Shown here: positions 8,122-17,172 of the stretch, in pieces
Position numbering within the stretch: the stretch's first letter is position 1
Layout of the letters: every line of letters begins with the position of its first letter
Assembly (NCBI RefSeq): GCF_900067135.1
Contig: NZ_FJUR01000005.1
Coordinates: 62,001 to 126,000 of the forward strand
DNA: 64,000 nt
Origin: Rhizobium sp. 9140
GTDB taxonomy: Bacteria; Pseudomonadota; Alphaproteobacteria; Rhizobiales; Rhizobiaceae
Reading direction: 5' to 3'
Program-made: the position numbers and the translations under genes
Notes under the pieces: generated by a model
What the model was told of the DNA's origin: nothing
What the model saw: the letters and a program-made list of their open reading frames with translations, nothing else
Databases searched by the model: none

Positions 8122-8729
8122 GAGGTGCCTCCCTTCGCCTGCTGACGCAGTCGCTCGACAAGCGGCAGGATCGTCTCGCGCAGCGCCTGTTCGGTCACAG
8201 GCCCGATGTGCTTGTGGGCGATGCGCCCGTCAGCGCCAACCACAAAGGTCTCGGGCACGCCGTAGACACCCCAGTCGATGGCGACGCGGCCATCCCGGTC
8301 GGCCCCGGTGCGGGTGTAGGGATCGCCGAGCGTGTTCAGCCATTGCGCCGCATCCTGTGGCCGGTCCTTGTAGTTCAGCCCATGGATCGGCACTGTCCTG
8401 CGCTCGGCGAGACGCATGAACAAAGGATGCTCGCCGCGGCAGGCGACGCACCAGGAAGCAAAGACATTGACCAGGGAGACTTCGCCGTAGAGATCCTTGC
8501 TCGCCACGCCGAGGGTCCGGCCCGCGACCGGCGGCAGATCGAAAGCCGGTACGGTCTTACCGATCAATGCCGATGGAAGCTGGCTTGGATCACGGCTGAC
8601 GCTCCAGGCAAATACGGCGGCAAGTCCGGCAAAACCTACCGCCGGTAATGCCAGAAGCAGCCGACGGCGCGAGACGGCTGCCGATAGGCTATCCGTCCTC
8701 GATGTATCGTCCGTTGTAATTTGGGTCAT
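8118..8729 (-). CDS. DsbE/CcmG-like thiol:disulfide interchange protein
   Basis: 203 aa. A Tat-like or membrane-anchor N-terminus (SRRRLLLALPAVG) leads to a thioredoxin domain with NVFASWCVACRGEHP and cis-Pro in VYGVPETFVVG, as in DsbE. The active site is WCVAC; classic CcmG has a Pro in this loop (WCVPC or WCPTC), so its redox potential may differ. Start MTQ at 8729 is chosen because AGGAGG lies 8 nt upstream; the 8756 ATG would overlap DUF411. It may serve cytochrome c maturation or copper-site assembly. Confidence 0.85.
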   Translation of the reverse strand: MTQITTDDTSRTDSLSAAVSRRRLLLALPAVGFAGLAAVFAWSVSRDPSQLPSALIGKTVPAFDLPPVAGRTLGVASKDLYGEVSLVNVFASWCVACRGEHPLFMRLAERRTVPIHGLNYKDRPQDAAQWLNTLGDPYTRTGADRDGRVAIDWGVYGVPETFVVGADGRIAHKHIGPVTEQALRETILPLVERLRQQAKGGTS

Positions 8730-8752
8730 GGGGATGACCTCCTGTTCCGAAG

Positions 8753-9205
8753 TCATTCCGTCGCGTAGACGGACGGTGCCTTGCCGTCCTTGGTGACGGT
8801 ATAGATCACGAATTTTTCCGTCTTGGTGCCGGCCATGCCGGGCGAACCCATCGGCATTCCCGGCAGGGTGATGCCGGCGATCGCGGGCTTCTCGGTGAGG
8901 AGCTTCCGCACAACGTTCACGGGGACGTGTCCGTCGATCACGTAACCGTCGATGAACGTGGTGTGGCAGCCCTCCATCCCCTCCGGCACGCCGGCCTTGT
9001 GGCTGATCTCCAGGAGGTCGTTGGTAGGCTTCACGTCAACAGTGAAGCCGTTGTCGCGGAGATAGGTGGCATAGCCTTCGCAGCAGCCGCACTGCGGGTT
9101 CTTGTAGAGCGTCGCCTGAAGTGGTTCGGCGAGTGCAGGTGACGCGAAGGCGATGAGAGCGGTGAGGCTGGCGAAGCGGCCCATAAAGCGGAATGTACGG
9201 TTCAT
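8753..9205 (-). CDS. DUF411 metal-binding protein
   Basis: 150 aa with a signal peptide ending near ALAEP. The DUF411 domain carries the motif YKNPQCGCCEGY and later VPEGMEGCHTTFIDGY, a thioredoxin-like fold with three conserved Cys. The C-terminal LPGMPMGSPGM stretch is Met-rich. DUF411 proteins are regularly found in copper resistance operons; a periplasmic copper-binding role is likely but not proven. It sits between the multicopper oxidase and the DsbE-like gene. Confidence 0.87.
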   Translation of the reverse strand: MNRTFRFMGRFASLTALIAFASPALAEPLQATLYKNPQCGCCEGYATYLRDNGFTVDVKPTNDLLEISHKAGVPEGMEGCHTTFIDGYVIDGHVPVNVVRKLLTEKPAIAGITLPGMPMGSPGMAGTKTEKFVIYTVTKDGKAPSVYATE

Positions 9206-9238
9206 TTCGGTTTCTCCTTGGATAAATGAGTGTTGGTT

Positions 9239-10693
9239 TCAAGCAACGCGCAGCACGGTCATCAGACCCGCCATCTGGTGGTCCACTACGTGGCAATGCA
9301 GCATCCAGTCGCCGGGATTGTCGGCGACGAAGGCGACCTCGACGACGTCCTTCGGTGCCATCAGCACGGTGTCCTGCCATTGGCGGTGCGGTACGGACAT
9401 TCCGTTTCGGCTCAGCACCGCCAAGCTGTGGCCATGGAAATGCATCGGGTGCCACCAGGCGGTCTCGTTGTGCATCGCGAGTATGATGCTGCGTCCGCGG
9501 ACAAATGTGAGGGCGGGCTTCATGCCGGCATGGCCGTCACCGGTCATCGACATCCCGTTGATCGCCCAGGCAGGGCCGCCGCCCATGCCCATCATGCCGT
9601 GCATCATCCCTCCCCCCATCATGCCACCGGCGCCGGCCATCGCGCCGCCGCCCATCATGCCGCCCTGGAGCGTCAGCGTGTGCCGCTCAGCCGCGGGGAA
9701 ATCTGGTTCCGGCAAGGGATTGCGCGGCAGGTCGAGCGGCGTATCGAGAAGATGCTCGCGTATGGGCGGCCTGTCGTCATAGGCGAGCTGCGTCACCGGA
9801 TAGGACAGTCCGTCGTAGAAATCGTCGATGACGCCGTAGCGCCTACCCGGTTCGCCCTCCATGTCGAGCATGAGATCGATGCGCATGGCAGGCCCGAGCA
9901 GGATGCGCCCGCGCTCGGGCACATGCGGATCGCAGGGCTGACCGTCGATCGCGACGATCAAGGGCCTGTGCCCCTCAAAGCGCAGCGCCATGATACGAGC
10001 GAGCGAGCCGTTGACGAGGCGCAGGCGGATGCGTTCTCCGGCCCGGACCGGCTCCGCCTCCGACACCTGGCCGTTCAGGGTGACCGTGTTGCCGACGCGG
10101 CCGGACATCGCCGCTTCCATCCGGTTGCCGAAGCCGGAGGCGATCCCGCCTTCGTCAGTCAGTCGCCAATCGGTGAGTAGCCAGAGAAGATCTTGGTCGA
10201 CAGCGACGGGTTGGCGTTCCTCGACGATCACCGCTCCGGCCAGACCTCGGCCGAGTTGCTCAAGGCTGTTGGCGTGCGGGTGGTACCAGAAGGTCCCGGC
10301 ATCCGGCGGGGTGAATTCGTAGACAAAACTCCCGCCCGGTTTGATCGGCGGTTGCGTCAGGCCGGGCACGCCGTCCATGGCGTTGGGCAGCCTGATTCCG
10401 TGCCAATGGACGGTGGTCTCCTGGTCAAGTCGGTTTTCGACGACGAGACGGGCTTTCTCACCTTGGCGCAGGCGCACGAGCGAGCCCGGTATGGTGCCGT
10501 CATAGGCCCAGACATCGGTTTCCGGATGACTTGCACCAGCAAGACGCGCGCGGGCTGGCGCGGCGACGATCCGATACTCGTTAAGGCCCGCCGCGTGTCC
10601 CGGCAATGGCGGCAATGCTGTGGTTAGCAAGAGCCCAGCGCCAGTCCGGAGCAATCCCCGGCGCGACACTAGGTTATTGGATTCGGTACTCAC
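9239..10693 (-). CDS. Three-domain multicopper oxidase (CueO/CuiD-like)
   Basis: 484 aa. Tat signal (VSRRGLLRTGAG). Copper motifs in order: TTVHWHGIR, TFWYHPHANS, HPMHFHGHS and MLHCHVVDHQMAG. Between domains 2 and 3 lies a Met/Gly-rich loop (about 4 kDa, MMGGGAMAG... MHGMMGMGG) like the methionine-rich insert of CueO that admits Cu(I). The protein probably oxidises periplasmic Cu(I) to the less toxic Cu(II). It is the longest oxidase in the window and lies inside the Cus/Dsb unit. Confidence 0.9.
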   Translation of the reverse strand: MSTESNNLVSRRGLLRTGAGLLLTTALPPLPGHAAGLNEYRIVAAPARARLAGASHPETDVWAYDGTIPGSLVRLRQGEKARLVVENRLDQETTVHWHGIRLPNAMDGVPGLTQPPIKPGGSFVYEFTPPDAGTFWYHPHANSLEQLGRGLAGAVIVEERQPVAVDQDLLWLLTDWRLTDEGGIASGFGNRMEAAMSGRVGNTVTLNGQVSEAEPVRAGERIRLRLVNGSLARIMALRFEGHRPLIVAIDGQPCDPHVPERGRILLGPAMRIDLMLDMEGEPGRRYGVIDDFYDGLSYPVTQLAYDDRPPIREHLLDTPLDLPRNPLPEPDFPAAERHTLTLQGGMMGGGAMAGAGGMMGGGMMHGMMGMGGGPAWAINGMSMTGDGHAGMKPALTFVRGRSIILAMHNETAWWHPMHFHGHSLAVLSRNGMSVPHRQWQDTVLMAPKDVVEVAFVADNPGDWMLHCHVVDHQMAGLMTVLRVA

Positions 10694-10833
10694 ATTCGAT
10701 CCTTCCGATCATCGTGGATGACGGAACGCATCGGCCCTTGGTCGGTTTCTCTCACCGTGTTGGCCGCTCGGCGCAAAACAGATGCGCATGCGTTCGCTTG
10801 TCCTGCACTGGCGCTTGACGCGACAGCCGGACA

Positions 10834-11196
10834 TCAGCCGATGTCGGAGGTTCGTGGCGGATAGGGATCGGGGAGCAATGCCCTGCCGTGCAAGAGCGGA
10901 TCGCCCGCTACAGACGTAGCGACCTTGTCGCCGAGCAATATGGGCACCGCGGCAGCGGGCAGCGTCGCAAGAACCGGGGCGGCGCAGACATTTCCGCAGG
11001 CCATCGCCTTCATGCCGTTGCCACCGGGCTGGTCGGGGCAGTCCTGACAGCCGCCGTGAGCCGACATGTCCATATCGGACATCGTCGCCATCCTGGCAGT
11101 CATGCCGCTTGCCTGAGCAACTGACAGGCTCATCCCCGCGGCGATAAAAACCGCGAGGACCAACGCCAAAAGCTGTCGAGCCGACCAGTGTCTCAT
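10834..11196 (-). CDS. Small secreted Met/Cys-rich protein of copper operons
   Basis: 120 aa. Signal peptide (LLALVLAVFIAAGMSLSVAQA), then a Met/His/Cys segment (MATMSDMDMSAHGGCQDCPDQ) and MACGNVCAA, then PLLHGRALLPDPYPPRTSD at the C-terminus. The CxxC and CxxxC pairs with nearby Met suggest Cu(I) binding in the periplasm. The start MRHWSARQ fits the signal peptide. It is one of several unrelated-looking short secreted Cys proteins in this island (16559, 28552, 34429, 44892). No confident family name; some resemble DUF2946. Confidence 0.7.
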   Translation of the reverse strand: MRHWSARQLLALVLAVFIAAGMSLSVAQASGMTARMATMSDMDMSAHGGCQDCPDQPGGNGMKAMACGNVCAAPVLATLPAAAVPILLGDKVATSVAGDPLLHGRALLPDPYPPRTSDIG

Positions 11197-11303
11197 GACA
11201 CAAAGAATTACGCCGAACTGCGTCAAAAACAAGCCGTGACGGCGTCTCATAGCGTTCGGACGCCCGCGACGTGAACCGTCGATCGACGGCGCGCGCGCAT
11301 GCC

Positions 11304-11423
11304 TCAGCGGAAGAACAGAAATTTGACGAGCGCCGCGATCACGAGAACGATCACGAAGATTCCGATGGCAGCGGCGAGGCCCATGCCCCACATCATGCCG
11401 CTGCCCATCATATCGTTCATCAT
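11304..11423 (-). CDS. 39-residue Met-rich membrane peptide beside CusA
   Basis: Short gene with Shine-Dalgarno AAGGAG close upstream. The product starts MMNDMMGSGMMWGMG (six Met in 15 residues), then one transmembrane helix (AAAIGIFVIVLVIAALVKF) and a basic FFR end. It starts 12 nt after the cusA stop, so it is almost certainly co-transcribed. The Met clusters on the likely periplasmic side suggest Cu(I) contact, perhaps as a small subunit or modulator of the RND pump (inference). Confidence 0.7.
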   Translation of the reverse strand: MMNDMMGSGMMWGMGLAAAIGIFVIVLVIAALVKFLFFR

Positions 11424-11435
11424 GGCATGCTCCTT

Positions 11436-14400
11436 TCATTCGGCCGCCTCCTTGAGGGCAGCCTGTTCGGGCTCCATGTCGACGAATCCGGTGTCCAAAC
11501 TCGTCGGCAACCGCCAGCCCTTGACCAACCCGTAGATCGCGGGGATCACCACAAGCGTGAGGATGGTCGACGAGATCATGCCGCCGATCATCGGCACGGC
11601 GATGCGCTGCATGATTTCCGAGCCGGCACCTGTGCTCCAGAGGATCGGCACCAGGCCCGCCATGATCGCCACGACAGTCATCATCTTCGGCCGGACGCGT
11701 TCGACAGCGCCGACCATGATCGCCTGATGAAGGTCGACTCGCGTGAACGCTCGTCCTTCAGCCTCGCATACCGAGCGCTGCTCCCTCAGAGCCTGGTCGA
11801 GATAGATGAGCATGATCACTCCCGTCTCCGCCGCAACGCCCGCGAGCGCGATGAAGCCAACTGCGACGGCAACCGAGGCGTTGAAGCCCAGCCACCACAT
11901 CATCCAGATGCCGCCGACCAGCGCGAACGGCAGCGACAGCATGACGATCAGCGTCTCGGTCAGCGCCTTGAAGTTCAGGAAGAGCAGCAGGAAGATGAGC
12001 GCGAGCGTCAGCGGAACGACGATCGTCAGGCGGGCCTTCGCCCGTTCGAGATATTCGAACTGGCCGCTCCAGGCGACGGAATAGCCTGAGGGCATCTCGA
12101 CGCTTGCCGCTACTGCAGCCTGGGCTTCCTCCACGTACCCCCCGAGATCCCGGTTGGCGATGTCGACGAAGATATAGACGGCAAGCTGGCCGTTCTCCGT
12201 CCGGATGGTCGTGGCACCGCGCGTCAGCTTGACCTCGGCCACTTCACCCAGTGGAACGGTACCCCCGCCCGGAAGCGAGACCTGAACGTCGCGGGCGATG
12301 GATTGCGGGTCGCTGCGAAAGGCTCTCGGGTACCTGATGGCGACGCCATAACGCTCCCTGCCCTCGACCGTTGACGTCACGACCTCGGACCCCAGGGCCA
12401 TCCCTATGACGTCCTGCACGTCGTCTATGGTGAGACCGTAGCGCCCGAGCGCGTTGCGGTCCGGGATGATGTCGAGATAGTATCCGCCTATCACCCGTTC
12501 GGCGTAAGCGCTCGACGTTCCCGGAACCGCCTTCAGAACAGTCTCGATCTTCCTTGCGACCTTCTCCATCTCCTTGAGGTCGGTGCCATAGACCTTGACG
12601 CCGACCGGGGTTCTGATCCCGGTCGAGAGCATGTCGATACGGGCGCGGATCGGCATCGTCCAGGCATTGGAGACGCCGGGGAACTGGAGTGCGGCGTCCA
12701 TTTCCTGCTTGAGGCTGTCGGATGTCACGCCTGGCCGCCATTCGGATTTCGGCTTCAACGTGATGATGGTCTCGAACATTTCGGTCGGAGCCGGATCGGT
12801 TGCGGTCAGCGCCCGCCCCGCCTTGCCGAACACCGTCTCCACTTCCGGGAACGCCTTGATGATGCGGTCCTGCGTCTGCATGAGCTCTGCCGCCTTCGTC
12901 ACCGACAAGCCCGGAAGCGTCGTCGGCATGTACATCAGCGTGCCCTCGTCGAGATTGGGCATGAACTCGCTGCCGATGTGCTGGACAGGCCAGGCGGTAA
13001 CGGCGAGAACCGCGACCGCCGCGAGGATGGTCAGGCTCTTGGCCTTCAGGACGCCAGCAATGACCGGACGATAGATCCAGATCAGCAGGCGGTTCAGCGG
13101 GTTCTTGTGTTCCGGGACGATGCGGCCCCGGACGAACAGGATCATCAGGGCCGGCACCAATGTAATCGACAGCAGCGCGGCGGCGGCCATGGCGAAAGTC
13201 TTGGTGAAGGCGAGCGGACCGAACAGGCGACCCTCCTGCGATTCCAGCGTGAAGATCGGCAGGAACGACACGGTGATGATAAGCAGGCTGAAAAACAGCG
13301 GCGGGCCGACTTCGCTTGCAGCTTCGATCAGGACTTCCGTTCTCGGCTTGTCCGGTGGCGCGCGTTCGAGATGCTTGTGGGCGTTCTCGATCATCACGAT
13401 CGCCGCGTCGATCATCGCGCCGATGGCGATGGCGATGCCGCCGAGGCTCATGATGTTGGAGCCGAGGCCGAGCGCCCGCATCGCCATGAAGGCGAACAGG
13501 ATGCCGATCGGCAGCATGATGATCGCGACAAGGGCGCTGCGCACATGCAGAAGGAAGGCGATCGTCACCAGCGCAACGACGATCGATTCCTCGATCAGCG
13601 TGCCCTTCAAGGTCTCGATAGCCGCTTCGATCAGTTTCGAACGGTCGTAGACGGGTAGGATTTCAGTTCCGGCAGGCAGGCTGTTCTGGATCGCCGCAAG
13701 GCTCTCCTTGGCGTTCTCGATGACGGTCAGAGCATTGGCTCCAACGCGTTGAAGGACGATGCCGCTCGCGACCTCGCCCTCGCCGTTCAGCTCGGTGATG
13801 CCTCGGCGCTCGTCCGGAACCAGTTCTACCCGTGCGACGTCCGAAAGACGCAGCGGGATGCCAGCATTCGTCTTGAGGACGATGTTCTCGATGTCCTTGA
13901 TGCCCTGCAGGTAGCCCTTGCCGCGCACCATGAACTCGAACTCGGAGATTTCGACGGTACGGCCGCCGACGTCGCGGTTGCTGGTGCGGACGGCGTCGGA
14001 GATGTCCGACAGCGGCACGTTCTGCGCCTTCAGGCGGGCCGGATCGACGACGATGGAGTACTGCTTGACGAAGCCGCCGACGCTGGCCACCTCGGCCACG
14101 CCCTCGGACTTGGAAACGGCGAAGCGCACGACCCAGTCCTGAAGCGACCGAAGTTCGGCCAGCGACAGTTCCTTGGCGACGACCGCGTATTGGTAGACCC
14201 AGCCCACGCCCGTGGCATCCGGGCCGAGGCTCGGCGACACCCCGTCAGGAAGACGGCTTGCGGCGGCATTCAGATATTCAAGCACGCGGCTGCGCGCCCA
14301 GTAGGGGTCGGTCCCGTCCTCGAAGATCACGTAGACGAATGACACACCGAAGAACGAAAACCCGCGCACGACCTTCGACTTCGGCACGGTCAGCATCGAG

Positions 14401-14612
14401 GTCGTCAGCGGATAGGTGACCTGGTCCTCAACGACCTGCGGAGCCTGTCCCGGATAGTCGGTGAAGACGATCACCTGGACATCGGACAGATCGGGGATCG
14501 CATCGAGCGGCAAGGTGCGCAGCGCATAGACGCCGCCCGCGATGGACAGCACCGCGCCGAAGAAGACCAACAGGAGATTGCGGGCGGACCACGAGATGAT
14601 ATGCGCGATCAT
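11436..14612 (-). CDS. cusA: Copper/silver efflux RND permease CusA
   Basis: 1058 aa, the usual size for heavy-metal-efflux RND pumps. Twelve transmembrane segments are expected; the first is at residues 9-30. The heavy-metal signature GAMIDAAIVMIENAHKHLE in TM4 is present, along with early DAIPDLSDVQVIV and YPLTTSMLTVPKSK. The similarity is to monovalent-metal (CusA) rather than CzcA pumps, helped by the copper context. It exports Cu(I)/Ag(I) by proton antiport through CusB and an outer-membrane TolC-type channel. The start ATG overlaps the cusB stop by 4 nt. No outer-membrane gene is in this unit; the TolC-like protein at 35124 could supply it. Confidence 0.93.
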   Translation of the reverse strand: MIAHIISWSARNLLLVFFGAVLSIAGGVYALRTLPLDAIPDLSDVQVIVFTDYPGQAPQVVEDQVTYPLTTSMLTVPKSKVVRGFSFFGVSFVYVIFEDGTDPYWARSRVLEYLNAAASRLPDGVSPSLGPDATGVGWVYQYAVVAKELSLAELRSLQDWVVRFAVSKSEGVAEVASVGGFVKQYSIVVDPARLKAQNVPLSDISDAVRTSNRDVGGRTVEISEFEFMVRGKGYLQGIKDIENIVLKTNAGIPLRLSDVARVELVPDERRGITELNGEGEVASGIVLQRVGANALTVIENAKESLAAIQNSLPAGTEILPVYDRSKLIEAAIETLKGTLIEESIVVALVTIAFLLHVRSALVAIIMLPIGILFAFMAMRALGLGSNIMSLGGIAIAIGAMIDAAIVMIENAHKHLERAPPDKPRTEVLIEAASEVGPPLFFSLLIITVSFLPIFTLESQEGRLFGPLAFTKTFAMAAAALLSITLVPALMILFVRGRIVPEHKNPLNRLLIWIYRPVIAGVLKAKSLTILAAVAVLAVTAWPVQHIGSEFMPNLDEGTLMYMPTTLPGLSVTKAAELMQTQDRIIKAFPEVETVFGKAGRALTATDPAPTEMFETIITLKPKSEWRPGVTSDSLKQEMDAALQFPGVSNAWTMPIRARIDMLSTGIRTPVGVKVYGTDLKEMEKVARKIETVLKAVPGTSSAYAERVIGGYYLDIIPDRNALGRYGLTIDDVQDVIGMALGSEVVTSTVEGRERYGVAIRYPRAFRSDPQSIARDVQVSLPGGGTVPLGEVAEVKLTRGATTIRTENGQLAVYIFVDIANRDLGGYVEEAQAAVAASVEMPSGYSVAWSGQFEYLERAKARLTIVVPLTLALIFLLLFLNFKALTETLIVMLSLPFALVGGIWMMWWLGFNASVAVAVGFIALAGVAAETGVIMLIYLDQALREQRSVCEAEGRAFTRVDLHQAIMVGAVERVRPKMMTVVAIMAGLVPILWSTGAGSEIMQRIAVPMIGGMISSTILTLVVIPAIYGLVKGWRLPTSLDTGFVDMEPEQAALKEAAE

Positions 14613-16033
14613 GGTTTCACCTCGCCGGGCGTGAGAGCGCTCAACGCGGCATTCAGATTGCTTTCGGCATCGAGAAGGAAGTTGGCGGAAACAACCACGC
14701 GGTCTCCCGTGGCGATGCCTTTGGTGATTTCGGTCATGTCCTCACCGCGTACACCGAGAGAGACATCCATCGGTTCGAACCTGCCCTCGCCCTTATCGAG
14801 AAAGACGATCTGGCGGTCGCCGGTATCGATGACCGAACTATTGGGAACTGCGACGACCGGGCTTCCGGCTCCGGCCTCGATCTCGACCTCGGCATACATG
14901 TTGGACATCAGTTGACCGTCCGGATTGGGAAGCTCGATCCGGACCTTCGTCGTGCGGGTCTGCATCTGGACCTCGGGATAGATCAGATCGACCGTTCCCT
15001 TGAACTTCGTGCCGGGCAGATTGCGAACGATCACGGAGACGACCGCCCCCTTGCGGACGGAGCCCAGCTCGTACTCAGGAACGTCGGCGATCACCCAGAC
15101 CTTCGACACGTCGGCGATCCGGAAGAGGATATCTCCCGCTTCCGCCATCATGCCGCTCACCGCCATGCGCTCCAGCACGACGCCGTCGCGCGGTGATGTG
15201 TAGGCGATGCTCTGGGGCACCTTCCGCTCAGCCGCGATGCTGGCGATCGTCGCCGTCGGCACGCCGAGGTTCTTGAGGCGGAGCGCCGACCCAGTATCGG
15301 GGCCTGGTTTTCCGCCGTTACGCATCTCGGTCGCGTACTCGGCTCCGGCGGTGGCGATCTCCTTCGAATAGAAATGGAAGAGGTTCTCGCCCTTGGTTAT
15401 CCTGTCGCCCGTGGTGACATCGGCGACATCCTCGACGAAGGCGTCCGCCCTCATGGAGACGATGCTGATCATGCGTTCGTCGAGCGTCACGGTTCCGGGC
15501 ACGCGGATCTTGCGGCTGACCGTCGTCATTTCCGCCAGTCCGGTCTTCACACCGGTCCGCTGGAGCTTGCCGAGCGACACCTTGACGGTCGAACTGTCGG
15601 CATCGTCGCCGTCGTAGACCGGAAGGTAGTCCATGCCCATGGAATCCTTCTTGGGCACCTTTGACGTGTCGGGAAGGCCCATCGGATTGCGGTAGTAGAG
15701 GACCTTCCGATCGGACGTCGCCGACGCAGTCTCCGCAGCAGGAGCAGCCCTCATCGCACTGAAAGTGACGTCCTCGCTTTCGCGGACGGCCGCGAATGGC
15801 CGACCGTCATCGGTGTTCTTCGGCCTGGCGGAATACTCTGCTAGGCCGTCGGGGTGGCGGTAATAGATGACCGCACCCGTTGGTTCGCGCATAGGTTCTG
15901 CCTCGGCGGCCATCTGGCTCCATCCGACGTGCTGTTCGAGCAGCGCGCCGATATCGTTCTTTCCAGCCCAGTAGCCTCCCCCGCCGACAATCGCGGCGAG
16001 GGAGAACATGGCGATCACGCGCGGCGTGCTCAC
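14609..16033 (-). CDS. cusB: RND periplasmic adaptor CusB
   Basis: 474 aa. N-terminal membrane anchor or signal (residues 5-23), then two heavy-metal-binding repeats: a diverged one (IYYRHPDGLAEYSARPK) and a canonical one (LYYRNPMGLPDTS, then KKDSMGMDYLPVY). The membrane-fusion core follows (RKIRVPGTVTLDERM, barrel-sandwich, alpha-hairpin, ISPRDGVV-like lipoyl part and C-terminal beta domain). It carries Cu(I) to CusA and bridges to the outer-membrane channel. The duplicated metal-binding domain is a visible oddity. Overlaps cusA and the FixH-like gene by 4 nt each. Confidence 0.92.
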   Translation of the reverse strand: MSTPRVIAMFSLAAIVGGGGYWAGKNDIGALLEQHVGWSQMAAEAEPMREPTGAVIYYRHPDGLAEYSARPKNTDDGRPFAAVRESEDVTFSAMRAAPAAETASATSDRKVLYYRNPMGLPDTSKVPKKDSMGMDYLPVYDGDDADSSTVKVSLGKLQRTGVKTGLAEMTTVSRKIRVPGTVTLDERMISIVSMRADAFVEDVADVTTGDRITKGENLFHFYSKEIATAGAEYATEMRNGGKPGPDTGSALRLKNLGVPTATIASIAAERKVPQSIAYTSPRDGVVLERMAVSGMMAEAGDILFRIADVSKVWVIADVPEYELGSVRKGAVVSVIVRNLPGTKFKGTVDLIYPEVQMQTRTTKVRIELPNPDGQLMSNMYAEVEIEAGAGSPVVAVPNSSVIDTGDRQIVFLDKGEGRFEPMDVSLGVRGEDMTEITKGIATGDRVVVSANFLLDAESNLNAALSALTPGEVKP

Positions 16034-16434
16034 GGTACTGCCTTCAGGACGAGCTCGCCCTGGACCGTTTCAGACTCGCCCTGCACCTTGGCGGCGATCT
16101 GGAACCGCCATCCGCCCTCCATGGAGAGGTTTGTCGTGAAGGCGTAGACGCCGGCCTCGGTGGAGTTCGATGCCTCCACGGGCGTGGTCATCGTCTCCAT
16201 ACCCTCGGGAGCCATATCCATGCGGGTGGTGAAGATAACTGCGTCGGAAACGGGCTTACCCGTCCGCTTGTCGACCAGGCGCACAGAAACGACAGCCCCC
16301 GGCCCCTGCTTGACGTCGGTCTGGACCGCTTGGAATTCGTAGTCCTGCGCTCCGGCAAAGGAAGAGGTGGCGGTGCTGAACAGCATTGCGCCGGCGAGGA
16401 ACGCAGTCCTCGCATTGAAATAGGTCTTGCTCAT
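16030..16434 (-). CDS. FixH/YtkA-like periplasmic protein
   Basis: 134 aa with signal peptide (AFLAGAMLFSTATSSFAGA). The mature part is an Ig-like beta domain with VVSVRLVDKRTGKPVSDAVI and LSMEGGWRFQIAAKVQG, matching the FixH/YtkA-type fold that often precedes cusB in rhizobial copper operons. Start MSKTYF at 16434 is preferred over the ATG at 16449. It may bind or chaperone metal in the periplasm; function is not established. Confidence 0.75.
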   Translation of the reverse strand: MSKTYFNARTAFLAGAMLFSTATSSFAGAQDYEFQAVQTDVKQGPGAVVSVRLVDKRTGKPVSDAVIFTTRMDMAPEGMETMTTPVEASNSTEAGVYAFTTNLSMEGGWRFQIAAKVQGESETVQGELVLKAVP

Positions 16435-16558
16435 GATTTGATGTCTCATCCGGACGGGGTCGCAACCGCGTCCTCAGTCAATTTGGATCGCCCTCAGTCC
16501 GGTTCGGGCGCAACGGTGCGGCCTTGCCGAAACGACGACGTGCTTCAATGACGTGAGA

Positions 16559-16918
16559 TCAGGCTCTTGGAGGGCGGGCTGGCGGGTCGACCAATGCGGA
16601 AGCGAGCTCGAAATGCGGCCCGATTGGGAACTGACGGGCCACCCATGTAAAATTCACGGACAATGCATGATCGTTCGCCGATTGGCCGACGATCGTCGTC
16701 GTGCAGATCAAAGCCAGGGGGCAGGCCTTGCCGCAGTCCAGCTGCATCGGCTGCTCCAGACAGTAAGGCATGTCGTCCGGCATGTCCATGCCAGCCATAC
16801 CGTCCATTGCAACGGATCCGGAAGACGCCATGGCGCTTTCGGCCGCCCCGATGGTGACGGGACCAAGAATGAACCCGAGCACGGCGGACACGAACAGCAG
16901 TCGATGGATGACCTTCAT
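16559..16918 (-). CDS. Small secreted Cys/Met-rich protein, first gene of the Cus unit
   Basis: 119 aa. Signal peptide (VIHRLLFVSAVLGFILGPVTIGAA), a Met-rich stretch (MDGMAGMDMPDDMPYCLEQP) and QLDCGKACPLALICTTTIV. The Cys spacing and Met cluster suggest copper binding in the periplasm. Two adjacent ATGs (16927, 16918) could serve as start; MKVIHR is chosen for its signal peptide. It heads the long minus-strand unit and is divergent from copZ. The spacing to the FixH gene (about 125 nt) leaves room for an internal promoter. Confidence 0.65.
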   Translation of the reverse strand: MKVIHRLLFVSAVLGFILGPVTIGAAESAMASSGSVAMDGMAGMDMPDDMPYCLEQPMQLDCGKACPLALICTTTIVGQSANDHALSVNFTWVARQFPIGPHFELASALVDPPARPPRA

Positions 16919-17111
16919 GAACCTCATCCGCTTAGTGTGGCATGGAGCGGGCGATCTTGGAAGAGGTCTCACGAAAATGTGCTGCCGCGTTATAATTCTA
17001 GGTAAACGTACACTCTCTGGAAGAGATTCCGTCACACAAGTCATGGTTTTCGCTTCCAGTGCACCAAACTTCTGAAAAGATTACATCTCGTTCCATGGGA
17101 AACTCACCCTC

Positions 17112-17142
17112 TTGACCTTCCCATCGTTGGAAGCCCTACATT
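17112..17142 (+). promoter_or_regulatory. CueR-type promoter/operator for copZ
   Basis: -35 TTGACC (17112-17117), a 19-bp spacer TTCCCATCGTTGGAAGCCC holding the dyad CTTCC...GGAAG, and -10 TACATT (17137-17142). The overlong 19-bp spacer and the ACCTTCC-N-GGAAG dyad are the hallmarks of MerR-family CueR/HmrR copper promoters. It lies 30 bp upstream of the copZ start. Confidence 0.88.
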
Positions 17143-17172
17143 GAGGCAACAACCTCAAAAAGGAGACAATAG

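Noticed and set aside
13749..14342. 197-codon plus-strand frame inside cusA
   Set aside because: Shadow of the strongly coding cusA frame; acidic/His-rich translation without homology.
17045..17111. Possible divergent minus-strand promoter for the Cus unit (TATAAC near 17000)
   Set aside because: A plausible -10 is visible, but no convincing -35 at normal or 19-bp spacing, so not listed as a feature.
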